64,000 nucleotides of DNA from Variovorax paradoxus NBRC 15149 (GCF_001591365.1 NZ_BCUT01000001.1:2914001-2978000); one strand, 5' to 3'. Positions 35,307 to 43,938 are shown, counted from the first letter of the stretch. Program-made: numbers and translations. The notes: generated from the letters alone by a model not told the origin.

Positions 35307-36092
35307 ATGCCTCACGGCAATCCCAATCAACGCAACGTGCTGGGCGGTTCCATCAAGGACCGCGTGCGTCCCGCCAACGCTGCCGAACTCGGCGGCATCC
35401 CGTGGCTGCCCACGCTCACGCCGGCCGAGCGCCGCCGCGCCGAAGCCGCGCTGGTGGTGGGCGAGGCCGAGGTTGGCGACCTGGTCTGCCGCGTCGGCCG
35501 CTCGCCCACCTACTGGTTCGGCGTGGTCGAGGGCCTGCTCAAGATGAGCAACGACAACGCCGACGGCGGCTCCGTCACCTACACCGGCGTGCCGCCCGGC
35601 GGCTGGTTCGGCGAAGGCACGGTGATGAAGCGCGAGCCCTACCGCTACAACATCCAGGCGCTGCGGCGCAGCGTGGTGGCGGGGCTGCCGATCGAGAGCT
35701 TCCACTGGCTGCTCGATCATTCGATCGGCTTCAACCGCTTCGTGATGAACCAGCTCAACGAGCGGCTCGGCCAGTTCATTGCGGCGCTGGAGATCGACCG
35801 GCTCAACAACCCCGACGCGCGCGTGGCGCGCAACCTCGTGTCGCTGTTCAACCCGGTGCTCTACCCGGGCGTGGGCGAAGTGCTGCGCATCACGCAGCAG
35901 GAGCTGGCCTACCTGGTCGGCCTGTCGCGCCAGCGCGTGAACGAGGCGCTCAACGGCCTGTCGGCAGAGGGGTTGATCCGGGTGGAGTACGGTGGGCTGC
36001 GCGTGCTCGACCTGCCGGGCCTGCGCGCGAGCGCGATGTCGAACAAGAAGAACAGCAGCAACAGCCGCTCACCCGAAACGGAAAACCCATGA
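35307..36092 (+). CDS. Crp/Fnr-family transcriptional regulator
   Basis: A 261-residue protein with an N-terminal cyclic-nucleotide-binding-like beta roll (about 45-140; VGRSPTYWFGVVEGLLKMS, PPGGWFGEGTVMKREPY) and a C-terminal Crp HTH (about 195-240; ITQQELAYLVGLSRQRVNEA). The cNMP pocket lacks the classical RxS pair, so the effector may not be cAMP. There are no N-terminal Fe-S cysteines like those of FNR. It diverges from the CoA-synthetase/Liv operon across an 84-nt region holding a perfect palindrome. It probably regulates that operon and itself. The tail after the HTH is Asn/Ser-rich. Confidence 0.9.
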   Translation: MPHGNPNQRNVLGGSIKDRVRPANAAELGGIPWLPTLTPAERRRAEAALVVGEAEVGDLVCRVGRSPTYWFGVVEGLLKMSNDNADGGSVTYTGVPPGGWFGEGTVMKREPYRYNIQALRRSVVAGLPIESFHWLLDHSIGFNRFVMNQLNERLGQFIAALEIDRLNNPDARVARNLVSLFNPVLYPGVGEVLRITQQELAYLVGLSRQRVNEALNGLSAEGLIRVEYGGLRVLDLPGLRASAMSNKKNSSNSRSPETENP

Positions 36093-36562
36093 CCCTCGAA
36101 GACCAGCTCCAGATCGTGCCCGCGGATGCGCAGGCCGCCTTCATTCCGCCGCCCGAGGCGCCAGCAAAGGCCAAGGCCGCAGACACCGGCCCGACGCTCG
36201 AGGAAGCCATCGCGCGCAGCGAGGCGCTCACCGAGAAGATCGACGCGCTCGACGCGGTGCTGGCCAAGCCGCTCGCCGAGATCCTTGCCGAGCGCGAGAA
36301 GGCCGACGAGGCCGCGCTCGCCTGGGACCGCTTCGGCGCGATGTGGATGCTCTCGCAGCGCGCCATGCGCCGCGTGGCGCTCGACCTGGCGGCGCAGCTC
36401 GGCCTGAGCGAGGAAGAAGTCGTGGCGCGTGCAATGACCCATGCCAACGCGGTGCTCAACGGGGCCGACGAGGTCGACCTTGGCGGCACCATCGCGCCAG
36501 CGCAGCTGCAGCACATCGCGCGGCACCGCAACTTCCTGCGCAACCAGTTCCGCACCGGCTGA
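36089..36562 (+). CDS. Uncharacterised protein, coupled to the Crp/Fnr gene
   Basis: A 157-residue soluble protein I do not recognise. It is Ala/Glu-rich and predicted mostly helical, with a coiled-coil-like stretch at about 38-75 (EEAIARSEALTEKIDALDAV) and a basic C-terminus. Its ATG overlaps the regulator stop (ATGA), implying translational coupling. The SDR gene follows 61 nt later. It may act with the regulator, but there is no evidence beyond position. Confidence 0.75.
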   Translation: MTLEDQLQIVPADAQAAFIPPPEAPAKAKAADTGPTLEEAIARSEALTEKIDALDAVLAKPLAEILAEREKADEAALAWDRFGAMWMLSQRAMRRVALDLAAQLGLSEEEVVARAMTHANAVLNGADEVDLGGTIAPAQLQHIARHRNFLRNQFRTG

Positions 36563-36623
36563 GCCCGGGGCCTCCCGATACCGCTTAACCTCGCGCCTTC
36601 GTTCCAGAAAGACTCTTTTCCCG

Positions 36624-37391
36624 ATGACCGCTTCTTCCCACCTCACCCTGATCACCGGCGCCTCGCGCGGCCTGGGCCGCGCCATGGCCGAACAGCTGCT
36701 GCAGGCCGGCCACACGGTGCTCGGCATTTCGCGCAGGCAGGACCCGCAGCTTGCGCAAGCCGCGCAACAGGCCGGCGCAGAACTCATCCAGTGGGAGCAG
36801 GACCTGTCCGATCCGGTGGCCGCATCGGCGCGCCTCTCGGCCTGGCTCAAGACGCTCGACGGCCAGCGCTTCGACAGCGTCACCCTGATCAACAACGCCG
36901 GTACCGTCGGCAACCCCGCACCGCTCGCGAGCGCGGTCGGCGCCGAGCTGTCGCAGGCGCTGCGCATCGGCCTGGAGGCGCCGATGCTCCTGACGGCCGC
37001 CTTCCTGGGCGCCACGCGCGGATGGCGCGGCGCGCGCAAGGTGCTCAACATCTCCTCGGGCCTGGGGCGCAACGCCATGGGCAGCCAGGCGCCGTACTGC
37101 GCGGCCAAGGCCGGCATGGACCACTTCTCGCGCGCCGTGGCGCTCGAGGAGGCGGCTGCGCCGAACGGCGCGCGCATCGTCTCGCTCGCGCCCGGCATCA
37201 TCGACACCGACATGCAGGTGCAGCTGCGCGGCGCATCGGCCGAGAATTTTCCGGACCGCACGCGCTTCGTGAGCATGAAGGAGGAAGGCCGGCTCGACAG
37301 CCCGGCCGCCGCCGCGGCCAAGGTGCTTGGGTACCTGGCGCGCGAAGACTTCGGCCGCAACCCCGTGGCCGACGTGCGCGACCCGGCCTGA
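36624..37391 (+). CDS. Short-chain dehydrogenase/reductase
   Basis: A 255-residue classical SDR. The NAD(P) motif is TGASRGLG (about 11-18), and the basic residues after beta2 (SRRQ) suggest NADP. NNAG is at about 90-93. The catalytic Ser lies in NISSGLG, and Tyr/Lys in APYCAAKAGM. The overall pattern resembles sepiapterin/benzil-reductase-like SDRs. It follows the Crp-family and uncharacterised genes in the same direction. The substrate is unknown. Confidence 0.9.
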   Translation: MTASSHLTLITGASRGLGRAMAEQLLQAGHTVLGISRRQDPQLAQAAQQAGAELIQWEQDLSDPVAASARLSAWLKTLDGQRFDSVTLINNAGTVGNPAPLASAVGAELSQALRIGLEAPMLLTAAFLGATRGWRGARKVLNISSGLGRNAMGSQAPYCAAKAGMDHFSRAVALEEAAAPNGARIVSLAPGIIDTDMQVQLRGASAENFPDRTRFVSMKEEGRLDSPAAAAAKVLGYLAREDFGRNPVADVRDPA

Positions 37392-37413
37392 GCGCCGGCA
37401 AGGAGAGCACACC

Positions 37414-37671
37414 ATGGCCACCGCAAAGTCGATCGATACCGGCGACTACAAGCTCTTTCCGTCGCCGAGGAACGTGCACCGCGTCATCTTCGAGCACCAG
37501 GTCTTCGTGCCGTATCCGTACGCGCTGATCGTGATGGACGAGTTCTACTTCAAGGGCCGCTACAGCCTGTTCTCCGCCTGCCGCCTCAGCGACGGCAAGA
37601 TGGGCCAGGTGGCGACCTTCGAGCTGGCATCGGACGTCGACATCTTCAACAAGAAGTTCACGCCGGACTGA
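37414..37671 (+). CDS. Small uncharacterised protein
   Basis: An 85-residue protein with no recognised family. It is rich in aromatic residues (YPYALIVMDEFYFKGRYSLF at about 34-53) and has no signal peptide or membrane helix. ATG 37414 has aaggagag about 10 nt upstream, a strong ribosome-binding site, so it is probably expressed. It lies 22 nt after the SDR gene and is the last gene before a dispersed repeat. Confidence 0.7.
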   Translation: MATAKSIDTGDYKLFPSPRNVHRVIFEHQVFVPYPYALIVMDEFYFKGRYSLFSACRLSDGKMGQVATFELASDVDIFNKKFTPD

Positions 37672-37685
37672 TCCTCTCCGTGTTT

Positions 37686-37721
37686 CTCCCTCCCCTCCCG
37701 GGGGAGGGCCGGGATGGGGGC
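37686..37721. repeat. CCCTCCCCTCCC/GGGGGAGGG dispersed repeat
   Basis: A single copy of the family also seen at 27978, 32339/32419 and 51658/51728. It lies in the convergent gap between the 85-residue protein gene and the metallo-hydrolase gene. The palindromic core could serve as a weak terminator, although no T-tract follows. Confidence 0.8.
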
Positions 37722-37756
37722 ACGGCGACGTCAACTTCCGCGCAGTGCCGAAGGGG

Positions 37757-38806
37757 CTACAGCAAGAACCTGTCGCGCTGCGCCTGCGCGCACTCGCCCA
37801 TCACGGCCAGCGCACGCTCCACCGTCGGTGTGCCGAGCACGAAGGGGTTCGCCGCCGGCGCAGGCTGCTGCCGCAGCGCGGCGAGCTTGGCCTGCGAGCC
37901 GTCGATGTTCGAATGGTTCGACAGCATCACGTCGATGCGCTGGCTCTGCGCGATCGCACCCATGCGCTGCGTGGCGCCGATGTAGGCGTCCAGCCGCGGC
38001 ACGTCCTTGCCGAAATTGAAGCCGGTGCCGCCCCAGAGCATCGCGCGGTGCTTGCGCCCGCCCGCGCTCACGTCGAACACCGGAGAGATCGTGCCCATGG
38101 TGTGGCCCGGCGTGAGGTACAGCGTGACGCTGGTGTCGCCGAGCGTGATGCGGTCGCCGTCCTTCACCGAGATGTCGCGCTTGGGCGGCGCGCCCCAGAT
38201 CGGCGTCGCGAATTCAAGCCTGGTCTCGGTCATGGTCCAGTCGGCCTCGCTCATCACCACGCGTGCGCGGTACTTCTGCGCGAGGTAGCTGGCGCCGCCG
38301 TAGTGGTCGCCGTGGCCATGCGTCACGATCACGTACTTGATCTGCGCCGGGTCGAGCCCCAGCCTGCGCATGCCGCCTTCGATCAGCGCCGCGGCCTCGG
38401 CCTGGGTGTTGAGCGCGTCGATCAGGATGATGCCCTGCGAGGTCTTGATCGCCCAGGCGCTGACCCAGTCGGCACCCACGAAGTACAGGTTGTTGAAGGC
38501 CTGGCCCGGCGGCGGCGCGGGCCGGTTGATGAAGCCCGTGAGGCTCTTGTCGAGCGCGTCCTGCGGCGGCCGGGCGGCGGGGGCGGGCTGGCACAGGGTC
38601 AGCAGGGGCTTGAGGTCGGTGCCGGCTGCGCGCGTGGCGGTCGCCACATGGGCCGCCACGCTGGCCTCGGACGGCGCGGCGGGCAGCCCTGCGGTGGTGC
38701 CGGCCGGCGTCTGCGCGCAGCCCTGCACCAGGGCGGCCACCGCTGCCAGGGTGGTGGCCTTCAGCAGGAGGGTGTTGTTCTTCGAACTCTTGCGCTGTGC
38801 TGCCAT
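37757..38806 (-). CDS. Metallo-beta-lactamase-fold hydrolase, subclass B3-like, probable lipoprotein
   Basis: A 349-residue protein. The zinc motif HGHGDH spans 163-168, with further likely ligands H235 (LTPGHTMGTIS) and H298 (LSNHSN), the spacing of B3 metallo-beta-lactamases. The N-terminus has a signal ending VQGC, so Cys30 may be lipidated, and a Pro/Ala-rich linker of about 60 residues precedes the fold. True beta-lactamase activity cannot be read from sequence; B3-like relatives also hydrolyse lactones or other esters. It lies 60 nt downstream of a Bug binding protein on the same strand. Confidence 0.85.
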   Translation of the reverse strand: MAAQRKSSKNNTLLLKATTLAAVAALVQGCAQTPAGTTAGLPAAPSEASVAAHVATATRAAGTDLKPLLTLCQPAPAARPPQDALDKSLTGFINRPAPPPGQAFNNLYFVGADWVSAWAIKTSQGIILIDALNTQAEAAALIEGGMRRLGLDPAQIKYVIVTHGHGDHYGGASYLAQKYRARVVMSEADWTMTETRLEFATPIWGAPPKRDISVKDGDRITLGDTSVTLYLTPGHTMGTISPVFDVSAGGRKHRAMLWGGTGFNFGKDVPRLDAYIGATQRMGAIAQSQRIDVMLSNHSNIDGSQAKLAALRQQPAPAANPFVLGTPTVERALAVMGECAQAQRDRFLL

Positions 38807-38866
38807 CGGTGTCTCCGTGCCGTCGCTGCGGCCTGTGGTGGAGACGCCATTGTGCGGCGGCCGCGC

Positions 38867-39844
38867 TTATTCGATGGTCGCGCCCGAGGCTTGCACGATG
38901 CCCTTCCACTTCTCGTAGTCGGTCTTCAGCAGCGTCTCGAACTGTTCGGGCGTCATGCCCTGCGGCTCGGCGCCCTGCGCGATGATGGCGGCCTTCATTT
39001 CGGGCGTGGCCAGCAGCTTGTTGACTTCGGTATTCAGCGTGGCGATCACGTCCTTCGGCGTCTTGGCGGGCACGAAGAGGCCGTACCAGGTCGACACGTC
39101 GAAGCCCTTGTAGCCGAGCTCGGCCACGGTGGGCGTCTCGGGCAGCGAGGTGCTGCGCTTGGCCGAGGTCACGGCCAGCGGGCGCAGCTTGCCCGCCTTG
39201 ATCTGCGCCAGCGCCGAGGGCACCGACGACACCATCAGGTCGACGTTGCCCGCGAGCACGTCCATCATGGCCGCGTTGGAGCCCTTGTAGGGCACGTGGC
39301 GCATCTTGATCTGGGCGGCGCTGTTGAAGATCTCGCCGGCCAGGTGGATGGTGGTGCCGTTGCCGGGCGAGCCGTAGGTGACGGTGTCGGGCGCCGCGCG
39401 CGCGGCTTTCACCACGTCGTCGAGCGTCTTGAACTTCGAGTTGGCCTGCGTGACGATCACCACCGGCGTGTAGGCCACGTGCGCCACGGCCGTGAGGTCC
39501 TTCACCGGGTTGTAGTTCAGGTTCTTGTAGAGCCAGGGCGCGACGACCATGTTGTCCTTCTGGCCCATCACGATGTCGTAGCCCGTGGGCGCGGCGCGCG
39601 CGGCCTCCGCAATGCCGATGGTGCCGCCGGCGCCGCCGCGGTTGTCGGGCACCACGGTCCAGTGGTTGGCCTCGGTGAGCTTCTGCGCGACCAGCCGCGC
39701 CAGGATGTCGGTGCCGCCGCCGGGCGGGAAGGGCACGACCATGCGAATGGGCTTGGCGGGGTAGGACTGTGCCTGCGCAGGGGCGGTGAAGGCCAGGGGA
39801 AGTGCCAGCGCGATGGCCAGCGTGCCGAAGTGTCTGCGGATCAT
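38867..39844 (-). CDS. Bug/TctC-family binding protein (orphan)
   Basis: A 325-residue periplasmic binding protein with signal peptide MIRRHFGTLAIALALPLAFT through AQAQ. Bug signatures are IRMVVPFPPGGGTDILAR, VPDNRGGAGGTIG, VPYKGSNAAMMDVLAGNVDL and STWYGLFVPAKTPKDVI. It is the second Bug protein in the window and only distantly similar to the one at 23560. It probably shares a transcript with the downstream metallo-hydrolase. That would fit capture and processing of a carboxylate or ester, an inference. No TctA/TctB genes are near. Confidence 0.92.
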   Translation of the reverse strand: MIRRHFGTLAIALALPLAFTAPAQAQSYPAKPIRMVVPFPPGGGTDILARLVAQKLTEANHWTVVPDNRGGAGGTIGIAEAARAAPTGYDIVMGQKDNMVVAPWLYKNLNYNPVKDLTAVAHVAYTPVVIVTQANSKFKTLDDVVKAARAAPDTVTYGSPGNGTTIHLAGEIFNSAAQIKMRHVPYKGSNAAMMDVLAGNVDLMVSSVPSALAQIKAGKLRPLAVTSAKRSTSLPETPTVAELGYKGFDVSTWYGLFVPAKTPKDVIATLNTEVNKLLATPEMKAAIIAQGAEPQGMTPEQFETLLKTDYEKWKGIVQASGATIE

Positions 39845-39902
39845 GGGTTTGCTTGTCTCTTTGTCTGAGCGATTCGGGGTTGCAGCAGCCGTGGATGGCG
39901 GT

Positions 39903-39923
39903 CACTGCACCGGGGGTGCAGTG
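39903..39923. promoter_or_regulatory. 9-bp perfect hairpin upstream of the Bug gene
   Basis: CACTGCACC (39903-39911) and GGTGCAGTG (39915-39923) pair with a 3-nt loop. The hairpin lies 59 nt before the Bug start on the minus strand, within a 256-nt divergent region. It may be an operator or leader hairpin. Function is unknown. Confidence 0.45.
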
Positions 39924-39998
39924 TGCCGGAAGCGGGGCCTTGCGGATTCTTCATTCGCGATGGGGCCCATATCGGCTGGCGGGGTATTTTCCGATGGA

Positions 39999-40048
39999 TT
40001 GACAGCAGCCCGCCAACGCCAAATACTCCACCAAATGGTTGAGTATTT
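39999..40048 (+). promoter_or_regulatory. Candidate sigma-70 promoter with palindromic operator for the VOC gene
   Basis: TTGACA (39999-40004, perfect -35) and AATACT (40022-40027, 4 of 6 at -10) are 17 bp apart. A perfect 8-bp inverted repeat, AAATACTC (40021-40028) and GAGTATTT (40041-40048), overlaps the -10 and start-site region. This is a classical repressor layout. The regulator is not identified. Confidence 0.6.
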
Positions 40049-40100
40049 TTGGCTCGCCCGCCGCGCGTCCACTGCGCGATGGGCTTCACAGGAGACTCTC

Positions 40101-40478
40101 ATGCTCGGAAACATCAACGCGGTGGCCAATCTCGCGGTGAAGGACCTCGCCGTGGCGCGCCGTTTCTATGAAGGCACGCTGGGGCTGGCGCAGGTCGATG
40201 CCGAGGGCGACGAGGTGGTCGTCTACCGCAGCGGCAACTCGCGCATCAACGTGTACCGCTCGGCCTTTGCGGGCACCAACCAGGCCACGGCCGTGACCTG
40301 GCCGGTCGATGGCGACATCGAGCGCCTCGTGGCCGCGCTCAAGGCCAAGGGCGTGCGCTTCGAGCACTACGACATGCCCGGCGCAAAGCTCGAAGGCGAC
40401 ATCCATGTCATGGGCGACATGAAGGTCGCATGGTTCAAGGACCCGGACGGCAACATCCTCAACCTCATCAACGGGTGA
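40101..40478 (+). CDS. VOC-fold (glyoxalase-like) protein
   Basis: A 125-residue VOC protein with two modules: AVANLAVKDLAVARRFYEGT at the start and VAWFKDPDGNILNLING at the end. It is close to the PhnB/glyoxalase-like small proteins. The terminal segment has Asn where many metallo-VOC enzymes have a Glu ligand, so catalysis is uncertain and a binding role is possible. ATG 40101 follows caggagac. Its promoter region holds a well-placed palindrome, suggesting inducible expression. It converges on sodB. Confidence 0.88.
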   Translation: MLGNINAVANLAVKDLAVARRFYEGTLGLAQVDAEGDEVVVYRSGNSRINVYRSAFAGTNQATAVTWPVDGDIERLVAALKAKGVRFEHYDMPGAKLEGDIHVMGDMKVAWFKDPDGNILNLING

Positions 40479-40509
40479 TGAGGATGCCCGCCGGGCCGGA
40501 TCCGGCTCC

Positions 40510-41091
40510 TCAGCCGAAGTTCTTGGCCGCGAAGTCCCAGTTCACCAGCTTGGCCAGGAAGGTCTCGACGAACTTCGGGCGCAGGTTGCGGTAGTCGATG
40601 TAGTAGGCATGCTCCCAGACGTCCACCGTCAGCACCGGGGTGTCGCCGGTGGTCAGCGGCGTGCCCGCGGCGCCCATGTTCACGATGTCTACCGAACCGT
40701 CGGCCTTCTTCACCAGCCAGGTCCAGCCCGAGCCGAAGTTGCCCACGGCCGACTTCACGAAGGCTTCCTTGAAGGCGTCGTAGTTGCCCCACTTGGCATC
40801 GATGGCCTTGGCCAGCGCGCCCGTGGGAGCACCGCCGCCCTGGGGCTTCATGCAGTTCCAGAAGAAGGTGTGGTTCCAGATCTGGGCGGCGTTGTTGTAG
40901 ATGCCGCCGCTGGACTTCCTGACGATGTCCTCGAGAGGCATCGACTCGAACTCAGTGCCCTTTTGCAGGTTGTTGAGGTTCACCACGTAGGCATTGTGGT
41001 GCTTGCCGTAGTGGTACTCGAGGGTTTCCTTCGAGTACTCGGGTGCCAGCGCGTCAAGGGCGTAGGGCAGGGGCGGCAGGGTGTGTTCCAT
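40510..41091 (-). CDS. sodB: Superoxide dismutase, Fe type
   Basis: A 193-residue Fe/Mn-family SOD that dismutates superoxide in the cytosol. Metal ligands are H27, the His in [16 protein letters not shown] and the Asp/His of [14 protein letters not shown]. The [11 protein letters not shown] and GSGWTWLV segments are typical of the iron enzyme. ATG 41091 is preferred over the longer frame. It lies 41 nt downstream of a SufR-like Fe-S regulator on the same strand, so iron or redox control is likely. Confidence 0.96.
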   Translation of the reverse strand: MEHTLPPLPYALDALAPEYSKETLEYHYGKHHNAYVVNLNNLQKGTEFESMPLEDIVRKSSGGIYNNAAQIWNHTFFWNCMKPQGGGAPTGALAKAIDAKWGNYDAFKEAFVKSAVGNFGSGWTWLVKKADGSVDIVNMGAAGTPLTTGDTPVLTVDVWEHAYYIDYRNLRPKFVETFLAKLVNWDFAAKNFG

Positions 41092-41132
41092 GGTGGGTTT
41101 TCCTTTCGGGTTGGTTTGGAAATCGAATCGGA

Positions 41133-41801
41133 TCAGGGCGCGCTCTTCGGGCTCACCTGGTAGGCGCAGCGCCGCGCGCCGGCGAGCACGTGTTCGACGC
41201 GGCTCACGCTCACGCCGGGGCCCAGCACTTCGTCGAAGAGCTGGAGCTCGCTGCGGCAAAAGCCGGTGCAGGCGCGCGCCGCGGTGCAGATGGGGCAATG
41301 GTTCTCGATGAAGAGGAAGCCGTCGCCCTCGGGCCGCAGCTCGGCCATGTAGCCCTCGCGGCTGCGGATTTCGGCCAGCCGCTCGAGCTTGTTCTTCAGG
41401 CTGCGCGCGCCGCGCATGGCCTCGCGGTAGTTGGTGCGCATGGCCTCCTCGCGCGCGCCGATGAGCCGGTCCATGCCCTTCTCGCCGAACACGCTGATGA
41501 CGGCGCTGATCATCTGCACCGTCATCTCGGCGTGCGTGTCGGGAAAGCGGGCGTGGCCGGCGCCGGTGAGGCGCCATATCTGCGTGGGCCTGCCGCGGCC
41601 CGCCGGGCGGCTCTCGGCATCGACCAGGCCCTCGGCCTGCAGCTTGGCCATCTGCTGGCGCACGGCCTCCACCGTGACGTCGAGCACCTTGGCGATGTCG
41701 GGAATGCCGAGCGCGCCGCGGGTCTTGAGCGTGGACAGGATGCGGTCCGCCGGCTGGTGCGGGATCCAGCCGGGCTTGGCGTCGAGGGGGCGCGTGGTCA
41801 T
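41133..41801 (-). CDS. SufR-like winged-helix regulator with Fe-S-type cysteines
   Basis: A 222-residue regulator. The N-terminal HTH is at about 18-75 ([20 protein letters not shown]). The C-terminal domain has cysteines at 169, 172, 178, 182 and 212. C169-x12-C182-x29-C212 matches the spacing of the cluster-binding cysteines of SufR, an Fe-S-responsive repressor, including the ENHCPI, GFCRSE and RRCAY contexts. It sits directly upstream of sodB, so it may sense Fe-S status or oxidative stress and control sodB and itself. Repeated TCAAAG half-sites precede its start. It is not next to suf genes here. Confidence 0.85.
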   Translation of the reverse strand: MTTRPLDAKPGWIPHQPADRILSTLKTRGALGIPDIAKVLDVTVEAVRQQMAKLQAEGLVDAESRPAGRGRPTQIWRLTGAGHARFPDTHAEMTVQMISAVISVFGEKGMDRLIGAREEAMRTNYREAMRGARSLKNKLERLAEIRSREGYMAELRPEGDGFLFIENHCPICTAARACTGFCRSELQLFDEVLGPGVSVSRVEHVLAGARRCAYQVSPKSAP

Positions 41802-41811
41802 CCTTTTTTAT

Positions 41812-41867
41812 TCAAAGAGCTTGCTTTGATTATCAAATGACAGCCGAGGTGTTGTCGAGCCCTTTGA
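41812..41867. promoter_or_regulatory. Array of TCAAAG/CTTTGA half-sites between the SufR-like gene and kdp
   Basis: TCAAAG (41812-41817) and CTTTGA (41824-41829) form a perfect dyad with a 6-nt spacer. It overlaps the 6-1-6 palindrome TTTGATTATCAAA (41825-41837). A further CTTTGA is at 41862-41867. The cluster begins 11 nt before the SufR-like start, an autoregulatory position, and lies 111-166 nt upstream of the kdp operon. Function is inferred from layout. Confidence 0.55.
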
Positions 41868-41977
41868 AAAGGAGGGACGCCTTTACGGTTTCTTTATGCG
41901 CCCCGGCCGACTCTGTTCCCCGTTTTTACGGGCGCCTGCCGAGACTCGAGTCCTTGTTTTCGCTTGAGGAGTGATGA

Positions 41978-42103
41978 ATGGACTTCGTCTGGATGGGCGC
42001 CCTGCTGGCGCTGTGGGCCGTGGTGGCGGCCATGGCCTTGGGGCTGGACCGGCTCGGCGCGCCGAAGCACGCGGCGGCATCGGCAGAAGGGGATGCATCG
42101 TGA
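41978..42103 (+). CDS. Small membrane protein ORF preceding kdpF
   Basis: A 41-residue ORF with one strongly hydrophobic segment (about 4-22; WMGALLALWAVVAAMALGL) and a short polar tail. ATG 41978 has gaggag about 8 nt upstream, the best ribosome-binding site at the head of this operon. Its stop overlaps the kdpF start (GTGA), implying coupling. It resembles KdpF in size and topology but not in sequence. It may be an extra small subunit or leader of the Kdp pump, which is unproved. Confidence 0.65.
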   Translation: MDFVWMGALLALWAVVAAMALGLDRLGAPKHAAASAEGDAS

Positions 42104-42198
42104 TCGGCCTCGAAGCGCTCTATGGCTTCGGCGCGCTGGTGGCCGTGGTCCTGTTCGCGTACCTCGTGTTCGCGCTGATCTGTGCCGAGGAGTTCTGA
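42100..42198 (+). CDS. kdpF: Potassium-transporting ATPase small subunit KdpF
   Basis: A 32-residue single-span protein starting with GTG. The sequence ends [15 protein letters not shown], matching the KdpF pattern (GYLvYALInAEaF). KdpF is a small stabilising subunit of the KdpFABC potassium pump in the inner membrane. It overlaps the preceding small ORF by 4 nt and ends 1 nt before the kdpA ATG. It is too short for routine gene callers. Confidence 0.85.
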   Translation: MIGLEALYGFGALVAVVLFAYLVFALICAEEF

Positions 42199-42199
42199 A

Positions 42200-43927
42200 A
42201 TGACTTCCTCCGCATGGGGCCTGTTGGCTCTTTTCCTGGCCGCACTGCTGGTGCTGGCCTGGCCCGTCGGCAAGTTCCTTGCCGCGCTGTGCAACGAGCG
42301 TGTGCCGCGCTGGATGCAGCGCATCGAGGCGCCGTTCTACAGGCTCGCCGGCACCAGGCCGGAGCAGTCGATGCACTGGCTGCGCTATGCCATCGCGCTG
42401 CTGGCCTTCAACGCCGTGGGCGCGGTCTTCGTCTATGCGCTGCAGCGCCTGCAGGGCTGGCTGCCGCTCAATCCCGCGGGCATGGGCGCCGTATCGCCCG
42501 ACTCGGCCTTCAACACCGCGGTGAGCTTCGTCTCCAACACCAACTGGCAGGGCTATGCCGGCGAGTCGGCCATGAGCTATCTCACGCAGATGCTCGGGCT
42601 CGCGGTGCAGAACTTCTTCTCGGCCGCCACGGGCATTGCGGTGGCCTTCGCGCTGATACGCGGCTTCGCGCGGCGCGGCGACGGCAAGGCCAGGGGCCTG
42701 GTCGGCAACTTCTGGGCCGACCTCACGCGCATCACGCTCTGGGTGCTGGTGCCGCTGTCGTTCGTGCTCGCGGTGTTCTTCGTGAGCCAGGGCGTGATCC
42801 AGAACTTCGATGCCTACAAGACCGTGCAGACGGTCGAGGCCACGGCGGCGGGCGGGCAGACGCTCGCCATGGGTCCGGTGGCTTCGCAGGAAGCCATCAA
42901 GATGCTCGGCACCAACGGCGGCGGCTTCTTCAACGCCAACTCGGCGCACCCGTACGAGAACCCGAGCGCGCTCGCCAACCTGCTGCAGATGATCGCGGTC
43001 TTCCTGATCCCGGCGGCGCTGTGCTTCGCGTTCGGGCGCGTGGCGGGCGACCTGCGGCAGGGCTGGGCGGTGCTCGCGGCGATGACGGTGATGTTCGTGG
43101 CCGCGGTGATGGTCGTCATTCCCGCCGAGCAGGCCGGCAATCCGCTCCTCGGCGCGCTGGGCGTCGACCAGCTGCACGGCGCGCTGCAGAGCGGCGGCAA
43201 CATGGAAGGCAAGGAGGTGCGCTTCGGCATCGATGCCTCGGCGCTGTTCGCCGCCGTCACCACCGCCGCCTCATGCGGCGCGGTGATCGCGATGCACGAC
43301 TCCTTCACACCGCTCGGCGGCATGGTGCCCATGGTGCTGATGCAGCTGGGCGAGGTGGTGTTCGGCGGCGTGGGCAGCGGGCTTTACGGCATGCTGATCT
43401 TCGCGATGCTCGCGGTGTTCATCGCGGGGCTGATGATCGGCCGCACGCCCGAGTACCTCGGCAAGAAGATCGAGGTGCGCGAGATGAAGCTGATCTCCAT
43501 CGCCATCCTGGTCACGCCGGTGCTGGTGCTGGCCGGCACGGCGGTGGCGGTGCTGGCCGGCGCGGGCAAGGCCGGCATTGCGAACCCCGGCGCGCACGGC
43601 TTCTCCGAGATTCTTTACGCGCTGAGTTCGGCCGCCAACAACAACGGCAGTGCCTTCGCAGGCCTGTCGGCAAACACGCCGTTCTACAACGGGCTGCTCG
43701 GGCTTGCGATGTGGCTCGGCCGCTTCGCGGTGATCGTGCCGGTGCTGGCCATTGCCGGTTCGCTCGCGGCCAAGCAGCGCCTGCCGGTCACCGGCGGCAC
43801 GCTGCCCACGCACGGGCCGCTGTTCGTCTCTTTGCTGATCGGCACGGTGCTGCTGGTCGGCCTTCTCAACTACGTGCCGGCGCTGGCCCTGGGGCCGGTG
43901 GTCGAACACCTCGTGCTCTGGAAATGA
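42200..43927 (+). CDS. kdpA: Potassium-transporting ATPase subunit KdpA
   Basis: A 575-residue channel-like subunit with about ten membrane segments, which carries K+ for the KdpFABC pump. Selectivity-filter-like repeats include [42 protein letters not shown] and [22 protein letters not shown]. Length and order match KdpA. ATG 42200 immediately follows kdpF. This is a high-affinity system normally induced by potassium limitation or osmotic stress through KdpDE. Confidence 0.97.
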   Translation: MTSSAWGLLALFLAALLVLAWPVGKFLAALCNERVPRWMQRIEAPFYRLAGTRPEQSMHWLRYAIALLAFNAVGAVFVYALQRLQGWLPLNPAGMGAVSPDSAFNTAVSFVSNTNWQGYAGESAMSYLTQMLGLAVQNFFSAATGIAVAFALIRGFARRGDGKARGLVGNFWADLTRITLWVLVPLSFVLAVFFVSQGVIQNFDAYKTVQTVEATAAGGQTLAMGPVASQEAIKMLGTNGGGFFNANSAHPYENPSALANLLQMIAVFLIPAALCFAFGRVAGDLRQGWAVLAAMTVMFVAAVMVVIPAEQAGNPLLGALGVDQLHGALQSGGNMEGKEVRFGIDASALFAAVTTAASCGAVIAMHDSFTPLGGMVPMVLMQLGEVVFGGVGSGLYGMLIFAMLAVFIAGLMIGRTPEYLGKKIEVREMKLISIAILVTPVLVLAGTAVAVLAGAGKAGIANPGAHGFSEILYALSSAANNNGSAFAGLSANTPFYNGLLGLAMWLGRFAVIVPVLAIAGSLAAKQRLPVTGGTLPTHGPLFVSLLIGTVLLVGLLNYVPALALGPVVEHLVLWK

Positions 43928-43938
43928 AGGAGCGCACC

